Positions 1 to 10,240 of a stretch of DNA of 64,000 bases are shown one piece after another. Source of the stretch: JBOCEF01 sp047610385. Its GTDB lineage: Bacteria > Pseudomonadota > Alphaproteobacteria > Rhodobacterales > Rhodobacteraceae. Positions within the stretch are counted from its first letter, which is position 1. Each line of letters begins with the position of its first letter. The notes beneath the pieces were generated by a model. It saw only the letters and a program-made list of their open reading frames with translations, made no database searches and was not told where the DNA came from. The stretch spans positions 59,571 to 123,570 of the forward strand of contig JBLGAC010000006.1 of the NCBI GenBank assembly GCA_047610385.1. The letters are read 5' to 3'. Made by a program: the position numbers and the translations under genes.

Positions 1-2
1 GG

Positions 3-734
3 CTGGAGGCGTTTCGCCTTCTGGCCCGCCACGCCCCTCATCCGGTGCGCGCGGGCGACATCGCCGCCGCCCTCGGGCGCCCGGCCAACACCATGTCGGT
101 GCAGCTTGCGGCCCTGTCGCGCGCGGGGCTGATCATCGGCGCGCGTGCGGGCAAAACGGTGTGCTACCGGGCAGACCCATCGCGGATATCATCATTGCTC
201 GGATTTCTGGGGGATGATTGCTGCAACGGACGGACCGAGATTTGCGCCCCGCGCAGGGTCACCACCGCGCTGCATGTGCTGTTTGTGTGCAGCGGCAACG
301 CCGCGCGATCAGTGGTGGCTGAGGGGATGCTGAACGCCCGCGCCCATGGCCGGATGCGCGCCAGTTCTGCCGGATCACGGCCACGCAACGCCATCGCGCC
401 AGAGGCCGCCGCGATCCTGCGCAATATGGGCGTTGCCGCACGCGCGCCCCGCGATTGGCGCATGGTGCACGAAGCCCCCGACATGGTTTTCACCCTGTGC
501 GACCACACCGCGGATGAAGCGCCGCCGATCTGGCCCGGCCGCCCACTGCACGCCCATTGGGCGCTGCCAGACCCGCTGGCGCCCACAGACCTTGCCGCCC
601 GCGCCGCCGCCTTTGCCGACCTGACCGACACCCTTTCTGCCCGCATCGACGCGCTTTTGGCCCTGCCGCTGGCGCGGATGGAGGTGGGCGCGCTGCAATC
701 AGCGCTCGACGCCATCGCGCTTGGCGACGTCTGA
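3..734 (+). CDS. ArsR-type HTH regulator fused to arsenate reductase/LMW phosphatase (5' partial)
   Basis: The reading frame is open to the left edge, so the N-terminus is missing. The visible first part (LEAFRLLARH, then AALGRPANTMSVQLAAL) is the end of an ArsR-family winged helix. It is followed by a CC-x6-C cluster (DDCCNGRTEIC), a plausible As(III) site like those of some ArsR proteins. The second half is a low-molecular-weight phosphatase/arsenate reductase fold with the active loop VCSGNAARS (C-x5-R) and a late LPDP acid loop. I infer a sensor and reductase in one chain: it would sense arsenic and reduce arsenate. It lies 24 bp upstream of the GAPDH and arsJ genes and is probably co-transcribed with them. 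Confidence 0.88.
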   Translation: MEAFRLLARHAPHPVRAGDIAAALGRPANTMSVQLAALSRAGLIIGARAGKTVCYRADPSRISSLLGFLGDDCCNGRTEICAPRRVTTALHVLFVCSGNAARSVVAEGMLNARAHGRMRASSAGSRPRNAIAPEAAAILRNMGVAARAPRDWRMVHEAPDMVFTLCDHTADEAPPIWPGRPLHAHWALPDPLAPTDLAARAAAFADLTDTLSARIDALLALPLARMEVGALQSALDAIALGDV

Positions 735-758
735 GCGCCCGACACCAAGGACATGCCC

Positions 759-1772
759 ATGCCCCGCATCGCGATCAACGGCCTTGGCCGCATTGGCAAG
801 CTCGCGCTCCGCGGCTTTCTTTCGGATGGTGCGGGGGGCGACATCGTGCTGCTGAACGACGCCGCTGGCGACGCCGCCACCCATGCGCATCTGCTGGAAT
901 TTGACACGGTCCATGGCCGCTGGTCCGGCGATATCTGCGCTGCGCGCAACATGCTGACAGTCAACGGCCGCGCCATGCGGGTGACCGATGCCGCGCGCCT
1001 AGAAAACCTGCCACTGCGCGACATGGGCGTGGATCTGGTGGTGGACTGCACCGGCGCCTTCAAATCTGAGGCCAGCCTTGCGCCCTATTACGCGGCGGGG
1101 GTGCGCAAGGTGGTGGTGTCTGCGCCCATCAAGGATGCGGGAGCGCTGAACCTCGTGTATGGGGTGAATGATCACCTGTATCGCGCTGAGGTACATCACC
1201 TTATCACAGCGGCAAGCTGCACAACCAACTGCCTTGCGCCAGTGGTGAAAGTGATGCATGAGGCTTTTTGTATAAAGCACGGATCTATAACGTCGATTCA
1301 CAATGTAACCAACACTCAGACCATTGTGGACCGCCCGCACAAGGACCTGCGGCGCGCGCGCTCGGCGTTGAACGCGCTTGTGCCCACCACAACCGGGTCG
1401 GCCAAGGCCATCGCAATGATCTTTCCTGAGCTTGAAGGCCGCCTGAACGGCCATGCGGTGCGCGTGCCGCTGCTGAACGGATCGCTCACCGATTGCGTGT
1501 TTGAGCTGGAGCGCGCCACCACGGCACAAGACATCAACGCCGCCTTCATCGCCGCCGCGGACGGTCCGCTGAAAGGCATTCTGGGGTTTGAGGCCCGCCC
1601 CCTCGTCTCCACCGATTTCACCAATGACCCGCGCAGCGCGATCATTGATGGGCCAAGCACCATGGTCATCAACGGCACGCAGGCCAAGATCTATGCCTGG
1701 TATGACAATGAATATGGCTATGCCCAGCGGCTGGCGGACGTGACCCGCATGGTTGCGGCATCGATGGCATGA
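759..1772 (+). CDS. gap: Glyceraldehyde-3-phosphate dehydrogenase of the ars operon
   Basis: Type I GAPDH of 337 residues. It has the N-terminal NAD motif INGLGRIG and the catalytic motif ASCTTNC, with the nucleophile near C154. The ATG at 759 is preferred over 753 because the AAGGA at 747-751 then sits 7 bases upstream rather than 1. The stop overlaps the arsJ start (ATGA), indicating translational coupling. In arsJ operons the family is known to form 1-arseno-3-phosphoglycerate from arsenate and glyceraldehyde-3-phosphate for export by ArsJ; that role is inferred here from context. Codons at about 1180-1330, around the catalytic Cys, are clearly AT-richer than the rest of the gene. Confidence 0.93.
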   Translation: MPRIAINGLGRIGKLALRGFLSDGAGGDIVLLNDAAGDAATHAHLLEFDTVHGRWSGDICAARNMLTVNGRAMRVTDAARLENLPLRDMGVDLVVDCTGAFKSEASLAPYYAAGVRKVVVSAPIKDAGALNLVYGVNDHLYRAEVHHLITAASCTTNCLAPVVKVMHEAFCIKHGSITSIHNVTNTQTIVDRPHKDLRRARSALNALVPTTTGSAKAIAMIFPELEGRLNGHAVRVPLLNGSLTDCVFELERATTAQDINAAFIAAADGPLKGILGFEARPLVSTDFTNDPRSAIIDGPSTMVINGTQAKIYAWYDNEYGYAQRLADVTRMVAASMA

Positions 1773-2995
1773 TGCGGCCCGCTGGCCTTGGGGCCTATCT
1801 GGTGGTCACGGCGGCGTATTGGGCGTTCATGCTGACGGATGGCGCACTCAGAATGCTGGCCCTTTTGCACTTTCACGGGGCCGGTTTCAGCCCTGTGCAG
1901 CTGGCCTATCTGTTCGTGCTTTACGAAATCGCAGGCATTGTCACCAACCTGTCCGCGGGCTGGATCGCCGCGCGGTTCGGGCTGACCACCACGCTTTATG
2001 CCGGGCTGGGGTTGCAGATCGCGGCGTTGATGGCGCTGACGCAGCTGGATGCGGCGTGGTCAATCGGGGCCTCGGTCGTCTTCGTGATGGGGGTGCAGGG
2101 GCTGGCCGGGGTGGCCAAGGATCTGACCAAGATGTCGTCGAAATCGGCGGTGAAACTGCTGGCGCCTGAAGGGGCCTTGTTCAGCTGGGTGGCGACACTG
2201 ACCGGGTCCAAGAACGCGGTCAAAGGGCTGGGCTTTGCGCTTGGGGCCGGGCTGCTGGCGGCGCTGGGGTTCGCGGGCGCGCTGTGGGCCATGGCCGGGG
2301 CGCTGGCGCTGATCTTGATCGGCGCCGCCATCTTTATGCCCACAGGCCTGCCCCGCGGGCGCGCAGGCACCAAGTTCCACGAGGTCTTTTCACGTAATCC
2401 GCGCATCAACCGGCTGAGCCTGGCGCGCGTGTTCCTGTTCGCGGCCCGCGACGTGTGGTTCGTGGTCGGCGTGCCGGTGTTTTTGGCCGATGCGCTGTCA
2501 GGGGGCACCGCGGGCCCGCGCGGAGCGTTCTTTGCGGTGGGCGCGTTCATGGCCGTCTGGGTGATTTTTTATGGGGCTGTGCAGGCCGCAGCGCCCCAGA
2601 TTTTGCGCGCAAAAACCCGCAATCTAAACGCCATGTCCGCACGCACCGCCCCATGGGCCGCGGGGCTGGCGCTGATCCCGCTGGCGCTGGCCGTGGCGGC
2701 ATGGGGGATGGGCGCATCGCCCGCGCTGACCGCAACCCTGATCGCGGGATTGCTGGGCTTTGGCGCGGTGTTCGCGGTCAATTCAGCGCTGCATTCATAC
2801 CTGATCCTCGCCTATGCATCGGCGGGCCGGGTCAGCATGGATGTGGGGTTTTATTACATGTCCAACGCGGCTGGCAGGCTGATCGGGACGCTACTGTCAG
2901 GGATCAGCTATCAGGTTGGGGGGTTGCCGCTGTGCCTTGCGGCATCCGGGATCATGGCCGGAGCCAGCGCATTGGCCGCCCGACGTTTGGTCTAA
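1769..2995 (+). CDS. arsJ: Organoarsenical efflux MFS transporter ArsJ
   Basis: A 408-residue membrane protein with about 11-12 hydrophobic segments. Its N-terminal region (YWAFMLTDGALRMLALLHFH) and the loop GVAKDLTKMSSKSAVK are typical of ArsJ. ArsJ exports 1-arseno-3-phosphoglycerate, which breaks down outside the cell to arsenate, giving net arsenate extrusion. The start overlaps the stop of the adjacent GAPDH gene by 4 bases, the expected partner arrangement. No arsB or acr3 pump is visible, so GAPDH-ArsJ may be the main arsenate route at this locus, though genes left of the window are unseen. Confidence 0.9.
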   Translation: MMRPAGLGAYLVVTAAYWAFMLTDGALRMLALLHFHGAGFSPVQLAYLFVLYEIAGIVTNLSAGWIAARFGLTTTLYAGLGLQIAALMALTQLDAAWSIGASVVFVMGVQGLAGVAKDLTKMSSKSAVKLLAPEGALFSWVATLTGSKNAVKGLGFALGAGLLAALGFAGALWAMAGALALILIGAAIFMPTGLPRGRAGTKFHEVFSRNPRINRLSLARVFLFAARDVWFVVGVPVFLADALSGGTAGPRGAFFAVGAFMAVWVIFYGAVQAAAPQILRAKTRNLNAMSARTAPWAAGLALIPLALAVAAWGMGASPALTATLIAGLLGFGAVFAVNSALHSYLILAYASAGRVSMDVGFYYMSNAAGRLIGTLLSGISYQVGGLPLCLAASGIMAGASALAARRLV

Positions 2996-3326
2996 GTTGC
3001 CCGCGCGCGGTGTCCGAAGGGGCCTCCCCTCCGCCTCCGGTCCGCACGCGGGCTGCGCCGACAGCCACCGAAGGCGCGGCGCATGCTGTCTTCGACCACC
3101 TCATGCCCGACCGCCATAATGGCAATCCCGGGCACGATCAACATCATCCCCCGGTCCACATGCGATGCAGATCGGGGGATGCAGGGCCGAAGTTGAACGC
3201 GGCACCGCGCGCGGCAAAAGCCCCACGCAGTCAGGTTTGCCGATGTGTCGTGACACCGCGCATTCCCTTTGCATTCATAAAACCGTCACAGGCGCAGGGC
3301 GCGCCTTGCGAAACAATCTTTCGTTC
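2996..3326. other. Intergenic stretch between convergent arsJ and sufS
   Basis: No convincing gene. A 51-codon ORF on the minus strand (3147 down to 2992, beginning MMLIVPGIAIMAVGHEV) has no good ribosome binding site and abuts the arsJ stop. I treat it as only a weak candidate. An inverted repeat lies at 3146-3180. Confidence 0.5.
3146..3180. repeat. Inverted repeat (8-bp arms) between convergent genes
   Basis: ATCCCCCG at 3146-3153 pairs perfectly with CGGGGGAT at 3173-3180 across a 19-base loop. It lies between the ends of arsJ and sufS, so it may help end transcription. There is no T-run beside it, so it is not a standard intrinsic terminator. Confidence 0.4.
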
Positions 3327-4547
<1,221 letters not shown>

Positions 4548-4639
4548 GGGCGTGTCCCTCGGATCGGATCGGCGGCGGCGCGCATCGGTGGCCGGGCCGG
4601 AAAACAGTGGTCAGATGTCCCGGATCGGCCGGGCGCAGA

Positions 4640-5215
4640 TCATTGAACGGCGACGCCCGGGTCCATGAACCCGGCGACCAGCACCGAGACCAGCAGCATG
4701 ACCACCACGGTGGCACCAAGCGTGACGCCGATCACCGGACCCACGCGCGCGAAGCGGTGCACCTCAGCAATGAAGGCCGCGAACATCCACAGCGAAACGC
4801 CAAGGCTGACCAGCAGCACGAGCACCATTGGCCCGCCTGTTCCGGTGCGCAGCGCATCCAGCCCCAGATAGGTCACCGGCCCCATCGCCTGGGTCGCCAG
4901 GCCATGCCACGCAAGCACCACGGCGATGTCGCGCAGCGAGCCTTTGCCGCCGAACTTTGCGCCGATGGTATAGGCCAGCATGGTCATGATCCCGAATGCT
5001 GCCAGCAGCAGAAACAGCCCAGCGACCAGCCCGAACAGGTTCGGCGACGCCGGAAAGCCCGCCATGACCCGCCCGAAAAATTCGGAAATCGCAAAGGTAA
5101 GCGCAAGCATCGCCATCGCGTCCACCATGGTAGGGCGTCGTGATAGCATTGCCCGTGCGCTGGCGCGCGGGTCCCGGTAAGCTTGGAAAATATTGGCTAT
5201 GAAGGCGGCGAACAC
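4640..5215 (-). CDS. YIP1-family membrane protein (second copy in suf operon)
   Basis: A 191-residue protein with about five hydrophobic segments, for example FGLVAGLFLLLAAFGIMTML. The conserved pattern, including IGAKFGGKGSLRDIAVVLAW, resembles Yip1-domain proteins. It sits between another YIP1-like gene and sufS in the suf operon. Its function is unknown. The recurring link with suf genes suggests a membrane-side role in Fe-S biogenesis or simply co-regulation by IscR, but this is inference. Confidence 0.75.
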   Translation of the reverse strand: MFAAFIANIFQAYRDPRASARAMLSRRPTMVDAMAMLALTFAISEFFGRVMAGFPASPNLFGLVAGLFLLLAAFGIMTMLAYTIGAKFGGKGSLRDIAVVLAWHGLATQAMGPVTYLGLDALRTGTGGPMVLVLLVSLGVSLWMFAAFIAEVHRFARVGPVIGVTLGATVVVMLLVSVLVAGFMDPGVAVQ

Positions 5216-5332
5216 GTCAGGTCATCTCCGATCGATGAAAGGCGGCACAAGCCGGCGCATGGCCGCGATATGGCCCCGCGCACCGGCATCCCGCAACCCC
5301 GCTGGCCGCGGCGGAAGGTCCGCGCGCTCCAA

Positions 5333-5953
5333 TCACAGCAGCCGCACCATGGCGGACACGGTGATCACCACCGCGCTCGGCAGCAAAACCTGCCCGACCC
5401 CGCGCCACAGCGGCTTGGCGCCATTGGTTTCAGCCATACAGGTACCAAGCACAAATAGCGTGAGCAGCCCTTTTGCAAAGCCGATAAGCTGATCTGAGGT
5501 GATCGCGTTGATCAGGTCTGATGTGATCGGAATGATCACCACGCCGCCCAGCAGGTTTTGCGCCGCGTTTGCCAGCACAACCACTGGCGTCGCCACCAAA
5601 AAGCCCCAGAACAGCGCAAGGCGATGTTCGTAAAACCCCGCCTTGCCCCCGAAGACCCGGCCACACCATAGCAGCAGCGCCGCAAGCGCATAGAACAGCA
5701 GCGGCGCCATGAACACATTCGCCACAAAGCCCATGCCAATCACGTCGCTGGCATCGCCGCCAGCGGCCTTGATGTTCAGCGGGATCGCCGACGCCCAGTT
5801 GATCAGCAGCGCCACGATCAGATACCCGAGCAGCCGGCCATCCCCCGGACGCTCGGCCAATTCAGCGCGCATGGCACCGCGCAGATCACCCCAGGCGGCC
5901 AGCGCCCGGGGGATCATCGGCAGTCGCCGTGTGGTGGCGACGGTCTGGGTCAC
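5333..5953 (-). CDS. YIP1-family membrane protein (first copy in suf operon)
   Basis: A 206-residue integral membrane protein with a soluble N-terminus of about 40 residues and five predicted hydrophobic helices (such as APLLFYALAALLLWCGRVF). The central motif GGKAGFYEHRLALFWGFLVA corresponds to the GGKGS...ALAWHG region of the neighbouring copy, so the two genes look like ancient duplicates. Its start overlaps the sufD stop by 4 bases, showing translational coupling to sufD. Role unknown. Confidence 0.77.
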   Translation of the reverse strand: MTQTVATTRRLPMIPRALAAWGDLRGAMRAELAERPGDGRLLGYLIVALLINWASAIPLNIKAAGGDASDVIGMGFVANVFMAPLLFYALAALLLWCGRVFGGKAGFYEHRLALFWGFLVATPVVVLANAAQNLLGGVVIIPITSDLINAITSDQLIGFAKGLLTLFVLGTCMAETNGAKPLWRGVGQVLLPSAVVITVSAMVRLL

Positions 5954-7227
5954 AGCTCAGCGCCGCCCAGGGCCCACATGGCGATGCTGGCGCGGATTTC
6001 CTCGGACAGGGCCTCGTTCTCAATTTCCTCAAGCGCCTGGGCCAGGAATGCCAGCACGATCATGCCTTGCGCGGCCTCAAGCGAAACCCCGCGTGAGCGC
6101 AGGTAGAACAGCTGCGTTTCATCCGCCGCGCCGACCGTTGACCCATGCGAGCAGATGACGTCATCTGCATAGATCTCCAGCTCCGGCTTGGCGTCGAATT
6201 CCGTGTCGTCGGTCAGCAAAAGCGCTTGGCTGATCTGATAGCCGTCGGTCTTCTGCGCGCCCGCTTTCACCCAGATTTTGCCCTGAAAGACGCCGCGTGC
6301 GCCCGATTTCAGGACCTTTTTGTACACCTGACGGCTTTCGCAGCGCAGCGCATCATGGGTCACGAACACCGTGTCGTCATGCACCATTTTGCCGTCGCCG
6401 ATCACCGCGCCTGCCACATGGGCCTTCGCATCATCACCGTTCATCTGGATGACATGTTCGTTGCGGGTCAGCGCACCATCAACCGACAGCGTGAAGGATT
6501 TGTAGACGCAGTCAGCCCCAAGACGGGCGAAGACATGGGTTGCCGCGATGCGGTCCATGCCCGGCCCCTGCGCCCGGAGATGGTGCAGTCTGGCATTGGC
6601 GGCGACGTCGATTTCCATGCAGGTGTTGGTGCGCGCACCGGCATCGCCGATTTCAAGGATGGTCACCTCGGCGCCGGCCTCAACCTTGATCACATGGTGC
6701 AGGACCGCATCGACGGTGCCATCCGTGCGGCGCTGGTCAATCACGATCGGACGCACCGGGGTGCCGGTCACGCGGATGCACAGACCCTGCGATGCGACCG
6801 CGGTGTTGAGCGCGGCAAGCGGACGCGGCGTGCGGTGATGCTCACCGCCCTCCAGCACGCCGAACAGGCCTGAGGCCCAGTGGATGTCCGCGGCCATCGC
6901 GTCGGCGAGGGATGCAATCTCGACCCCCTCCATCGCCAGCGGGTCGGACAGATCAGGCGCCAGCGCACCGTCCACAAACACCACACGCAGCGCATCAACG
7001 CCCGTGAAAGCATCTGAGGTCAGCGCCGTGGCGGCGGCCACCGCGCCGGTCAGCGCGCTCGGGTCAGTGTAGCGCCAATATTCGTCGCGGCGCACGGGGG
7101 CACCCATAGAACGCAGGCGCGCGGCGGCTTCAGTGCGGGCCAACGTGGCCCACCCAGTTGCGTCATTGGTTGAATGACGGGACAGAAGCGTCTCTGCCAT
7201 ATCGATTTTCTGCTGCGGCAATGCCAT
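5950..7227 (-). CDS. sufD: Fe-S assembly scaffold subunit SufD
   Basis: A 425-residue member of the SufB/SufD beta-helix family. It forms the SufBC2D scaffold on which Fe-S clusters are built. Features include the N-terminal WRYTDPSAL motif and the C-terminal CSHGSTVGAADETQLFYLRS motif with the conserved Cys and His. The gene lies 3 bases from sufC and overlaps the next YIP1 gene, so it is clearly in the suf operon. Confidence 0.95.
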   Translation of the reverse strand: MALPQQKIDMAETLLSRHSTNDATGWATLARTEAAARLRSMGAPVRRDEYWRYTDPSALTGAVAAATALTSDAFTGVDALRVVFVDGALAPDLSDPLAMEGVEIASLADAMAADIHWASGLFGVLEGGEHHRTPRPLAALNTAVASQGLCIRVTGTPVRPIVIDQRRTDGTVDAVLHHVIKVEAGAEVTILEIGDAGARTNTCMEIDVAANARLHHLRAQGPGMDRIAATHVFARLGADCVYKSFTLSVDGALTRNEHVIQMNGDDAKAHVAGAVIGDGKMVHDDTVFVTHDALRCESRQVYKKVLKSGARGVFQGKIWVKAGAQKTDGYQISQALLLTDDTEFDAKPELEIYADDVICSHGSTVGAADETQLFYLRSRGVSLEAAQGMIVLAFLAQALEEIENEALSEEIRASIAMWALGGAEL

Positions 7228-7230
7228 GGC

Positions 7231-7986
<756 letters not shown>

Positions 7987-8005
7987 ATTTTTGTCCTTCG
8001 CTAAT

Positions 8006-8589
8006 TTAGCGTTCAGGGGCGTCGCCGCTTGCTGCACCATGATTGATGTCAGTTGCCAGCATCCATTTTCCATCGTCGAAATAGTAGGGCGCGCCGTCCC
8101 GGAATGTGATGAAGCGGTTGTCCTGTGGCGGGCCTTCGATGACCCGCATACTGCTTTGGGCATAGACGATGGCGTTGTCGGGCACGTCTCGTACTATCAC
8201 CGCATTGGCACCGATCCGGACATTGTTCCCCACCCGCACCTTGCCGATGACCTTGGCCCCGGCACCGATATAGACGTTGTCGCCCAGCGTCGGCGAGCCG
8301 AGGCTTCTGGATCCGGGCAGCGTGCTTGAGCCAACCGTAACCTGCTGAAATAAAAGCAGTTCTTACCAATCACTGCGCCGGACGAAACATAGATACCCCC
8401 GAAGCCGTGAGGAAAGCAGGCGGGGCCAGCGAATTTCGCTGACACGCCGATCCAGCAGGCATGTTCGGCCATGTAGCCTTCATAGATCGCCATCAAGAGC
8501 TTGCGCGTCATCAGGCTCGAGGCCGCCTGACAGCGCCCTCGAAGCCGCCAAAACCCGCCCAAAGATCTGGCAATCACTCGAAACAACAT
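8006..8589 (-). pseudogene. Serine-acetyltransferase-like hexapeptide protein, broken by a frameshift
   Basis: Between sufB and sufC a left-handed beta-helix acyltransferase is split over two frames. Residues 1-81 run from ATG 8589 (MLFRVIARSLGG) to IGKNCFYF. Restoring one base at about 8347-8351 continues as QQVTVGSSTLPGSRSLGSPT, then NVYIGAGAKVIGKV, ending at 8006. The restored protein has about 194 residues and resembles CysE/colanic-type acetyltransferases. The start has GGAGG 8 bases upstream and lies 17 bases after sufB, so it was a genuine operon member. Both halves are otherwise intact, so the lesion is either recent or a one-base sequencing error in a T-run. If intact, it could supply O-acetylserine for cysteine synthesis. 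Confidence 0.85.
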
Positions 8590-8605
8590 CGCCGCGTCCT
8601 CCGCC

Positions 8606-10141
8606 TCAGCCCACCGAACCTTCGAGCGAGATCGCCACCAGCGCCTGCGCCTCCATGGCGAATTCCATCGGCAGGGCCTGCAGGACCTCCTTGCAGAAAC
8701 CATTGACCACAAGCGCTACGGCCTGTTCCTCGCCGATCCCGCGAGAGCGCAGGTAGAACAGCTGATCATCGGCAATTTTCGACGTCGTTGCCTCATGCTC
8801 AACCTTCGAAGAATGGTTCTTACATTCAATGTAAGGCACTGTGTGTGCGCCACATTTGTCGCCAATCAGCAAGCTGTCGCATTGGGTGAAGTTGCGCGAT
8901 CCGGTGGCCTTGGGATGGATCGAGACCTGCCCGCGATAGGTGTTCTGCGCTTTGCCCGCCGAAATGCCTTTCGACACGATCCGCGACTTGGTGTTTTTGC
9001 CAAGATGGATCATCTTGGTGCCAGTGTCGGCCTGCTGGTAGTTGTTGGCGATGGCGATCGAATAGAACTCACCCTGGCTGTCATCGCCGCGAAGAATGCA
9101 AGACGGATACTTCCAAGTGACCGCAGATCCGGTTTCAACCTGAGTCCACATCACTTTGGACCGATCACCACGACAGTCAGCGCGTTTGGTCACAAAGTTG
9201 TAGATGCCGCCCTTGCCATTCTCATCACCGGGATACCAGTTCTGCACGGTGGAGTATTTGATCTCAGCGTCATCAAGCAGAACCAGTTCGACCACCGCTG
9301 CGTGCAGCTGGTTGGTGTCGCGCTGGGGTGCAGTGCAGCCTTCAAGATAGGACACATACGCGCCCTTGTCAGCGATGATCAGCGTGCGTTCAAACTGGCC
9401 CGTGTTCTCCGCATTAATGCGGAAATACGTCGACAGCTCCATCGGGCATTTGGTGCCGGGCGGTATATAGACGAAAGACCCGTCGGAAAATACCGCCGAA
9501 TTCAGCGTCGCATAGAAATTGTCAGACGCGGGAACCACCGAACCAAGGTATTTCTTCACCAGTTCAGGGTGTTCCTGCACTGCTTCAGAGATCGAGCAGA
9601 AGATCACGCCAGCGCGGCCCAATTCCTCTTTGAACGTGGTGCCGAGCGACACAGAATCGAACACCGCATCCACGGCGATCTTACGGCCCTGAGCGTTGCC
9701 ATCCGCGGGTGCCCCATCAGCGCCTTCGACGCCAGCAAGGATCATCTGCTCCCGCAGCGGAATGCCCAGCTTTTCATAGGTGCGCAGCAGCTCAGGATCA
9801 ACATCGTCAAGCGATTTGGGCTTCTCGGCAAAGCTTTTGGGCTGAGCGTAATAAAACTGATCCTGAAAGTCGATCTTGGGGTAATGGACCATGGCCCATT
9901 CCGGCTCTTTCATCTCAAGCCACCGGCGATAAGCGGCAAGGCGCCACTCCAGCAGCCATTCAGGTTCACCTTTTTTAGCAGAGATCAGGCGCACGATATC
10001 TTCGTTCAGCCCTTTGGGGGCATACTCAGTCTCAATGTCGCTTGAAAAGCCGTATTTATAGGTGCTGGCGATGGATTTTACCGCATTCACGGTCTCTTGG
10101 TCGACGCCTTCCTTAACGATCACGTCATCTAGGGCTGCCAT
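8606..10141 (-). CDS. sufB: Fe-S assembly scaffold subunit SufB
   Basis: A 511-residue core subunit of SufBC2D. It has the family start (YKYGFSSDIETEYAPKGLNE), the central PPGTKCPMELSTYFRINA segment and the C-terminal HEATTSKIADDQLFYLRSRG motif. The length is at the upper end for SufB. It is about 100 bases downstream of a nifS-like desulfurase and upstream of a frameshifted acetyltransferase. Expression is probably set by IscR at the head of the operon. Confidence 0.96.
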   Translation of the reverse strand: MAALDDVIVKEGVDQETVNAVKSIASTYKYGFSSDIETEYAPKGLNEDIVRLISAKKGEPEWLLEWRLAAYRRWLEMKEPEWAMVHYPKIDFQDQFYYAQPKSFAEKPKSLDDVDPELLRTYEKLGIPLREQMILAGVEGADGAPADGNAQGRKIAVDAVFDSVSLGTTFKEELGRAGVIFCSISEAVQEHPELVKKYLGSVVPASDNFYATLNSAVFSDGSFVYIPPGTKCPMELSTYFRINAENTGQFERTLIIADKGAYVSYLEGCTAPQRDTNQLHAAVVELVLLDDAEIKYSTVQNWYPGDENGKGGIYNFVTKRADCRGDRSKVMWTQVETGSAVTWKYPSCILRGDDSQGEFYSIAIANNYQQADTGTKMIHLGKNTKSRIVSKGISAGKAQNTYRGQVSIHPKATGSRNFTQCDSLLIGDKCGAHTVPYIECKNHSSKVEHEATTSKIADDQLFYLRSRGIGEEQAVALVVNGFCKEVLQALPMEFAMEAQALVAISLEGSVG

Positions 10142-10240
10142 GTCGGTCTCCTTTCAAGCTCTGTTCTGTCGGCTCCTGCCACCCCTGATCCGCCTGACTG
10201 GCAGGCGAGGGACGCGCAGGGCGAGTTTCGAAGGTCGGGT

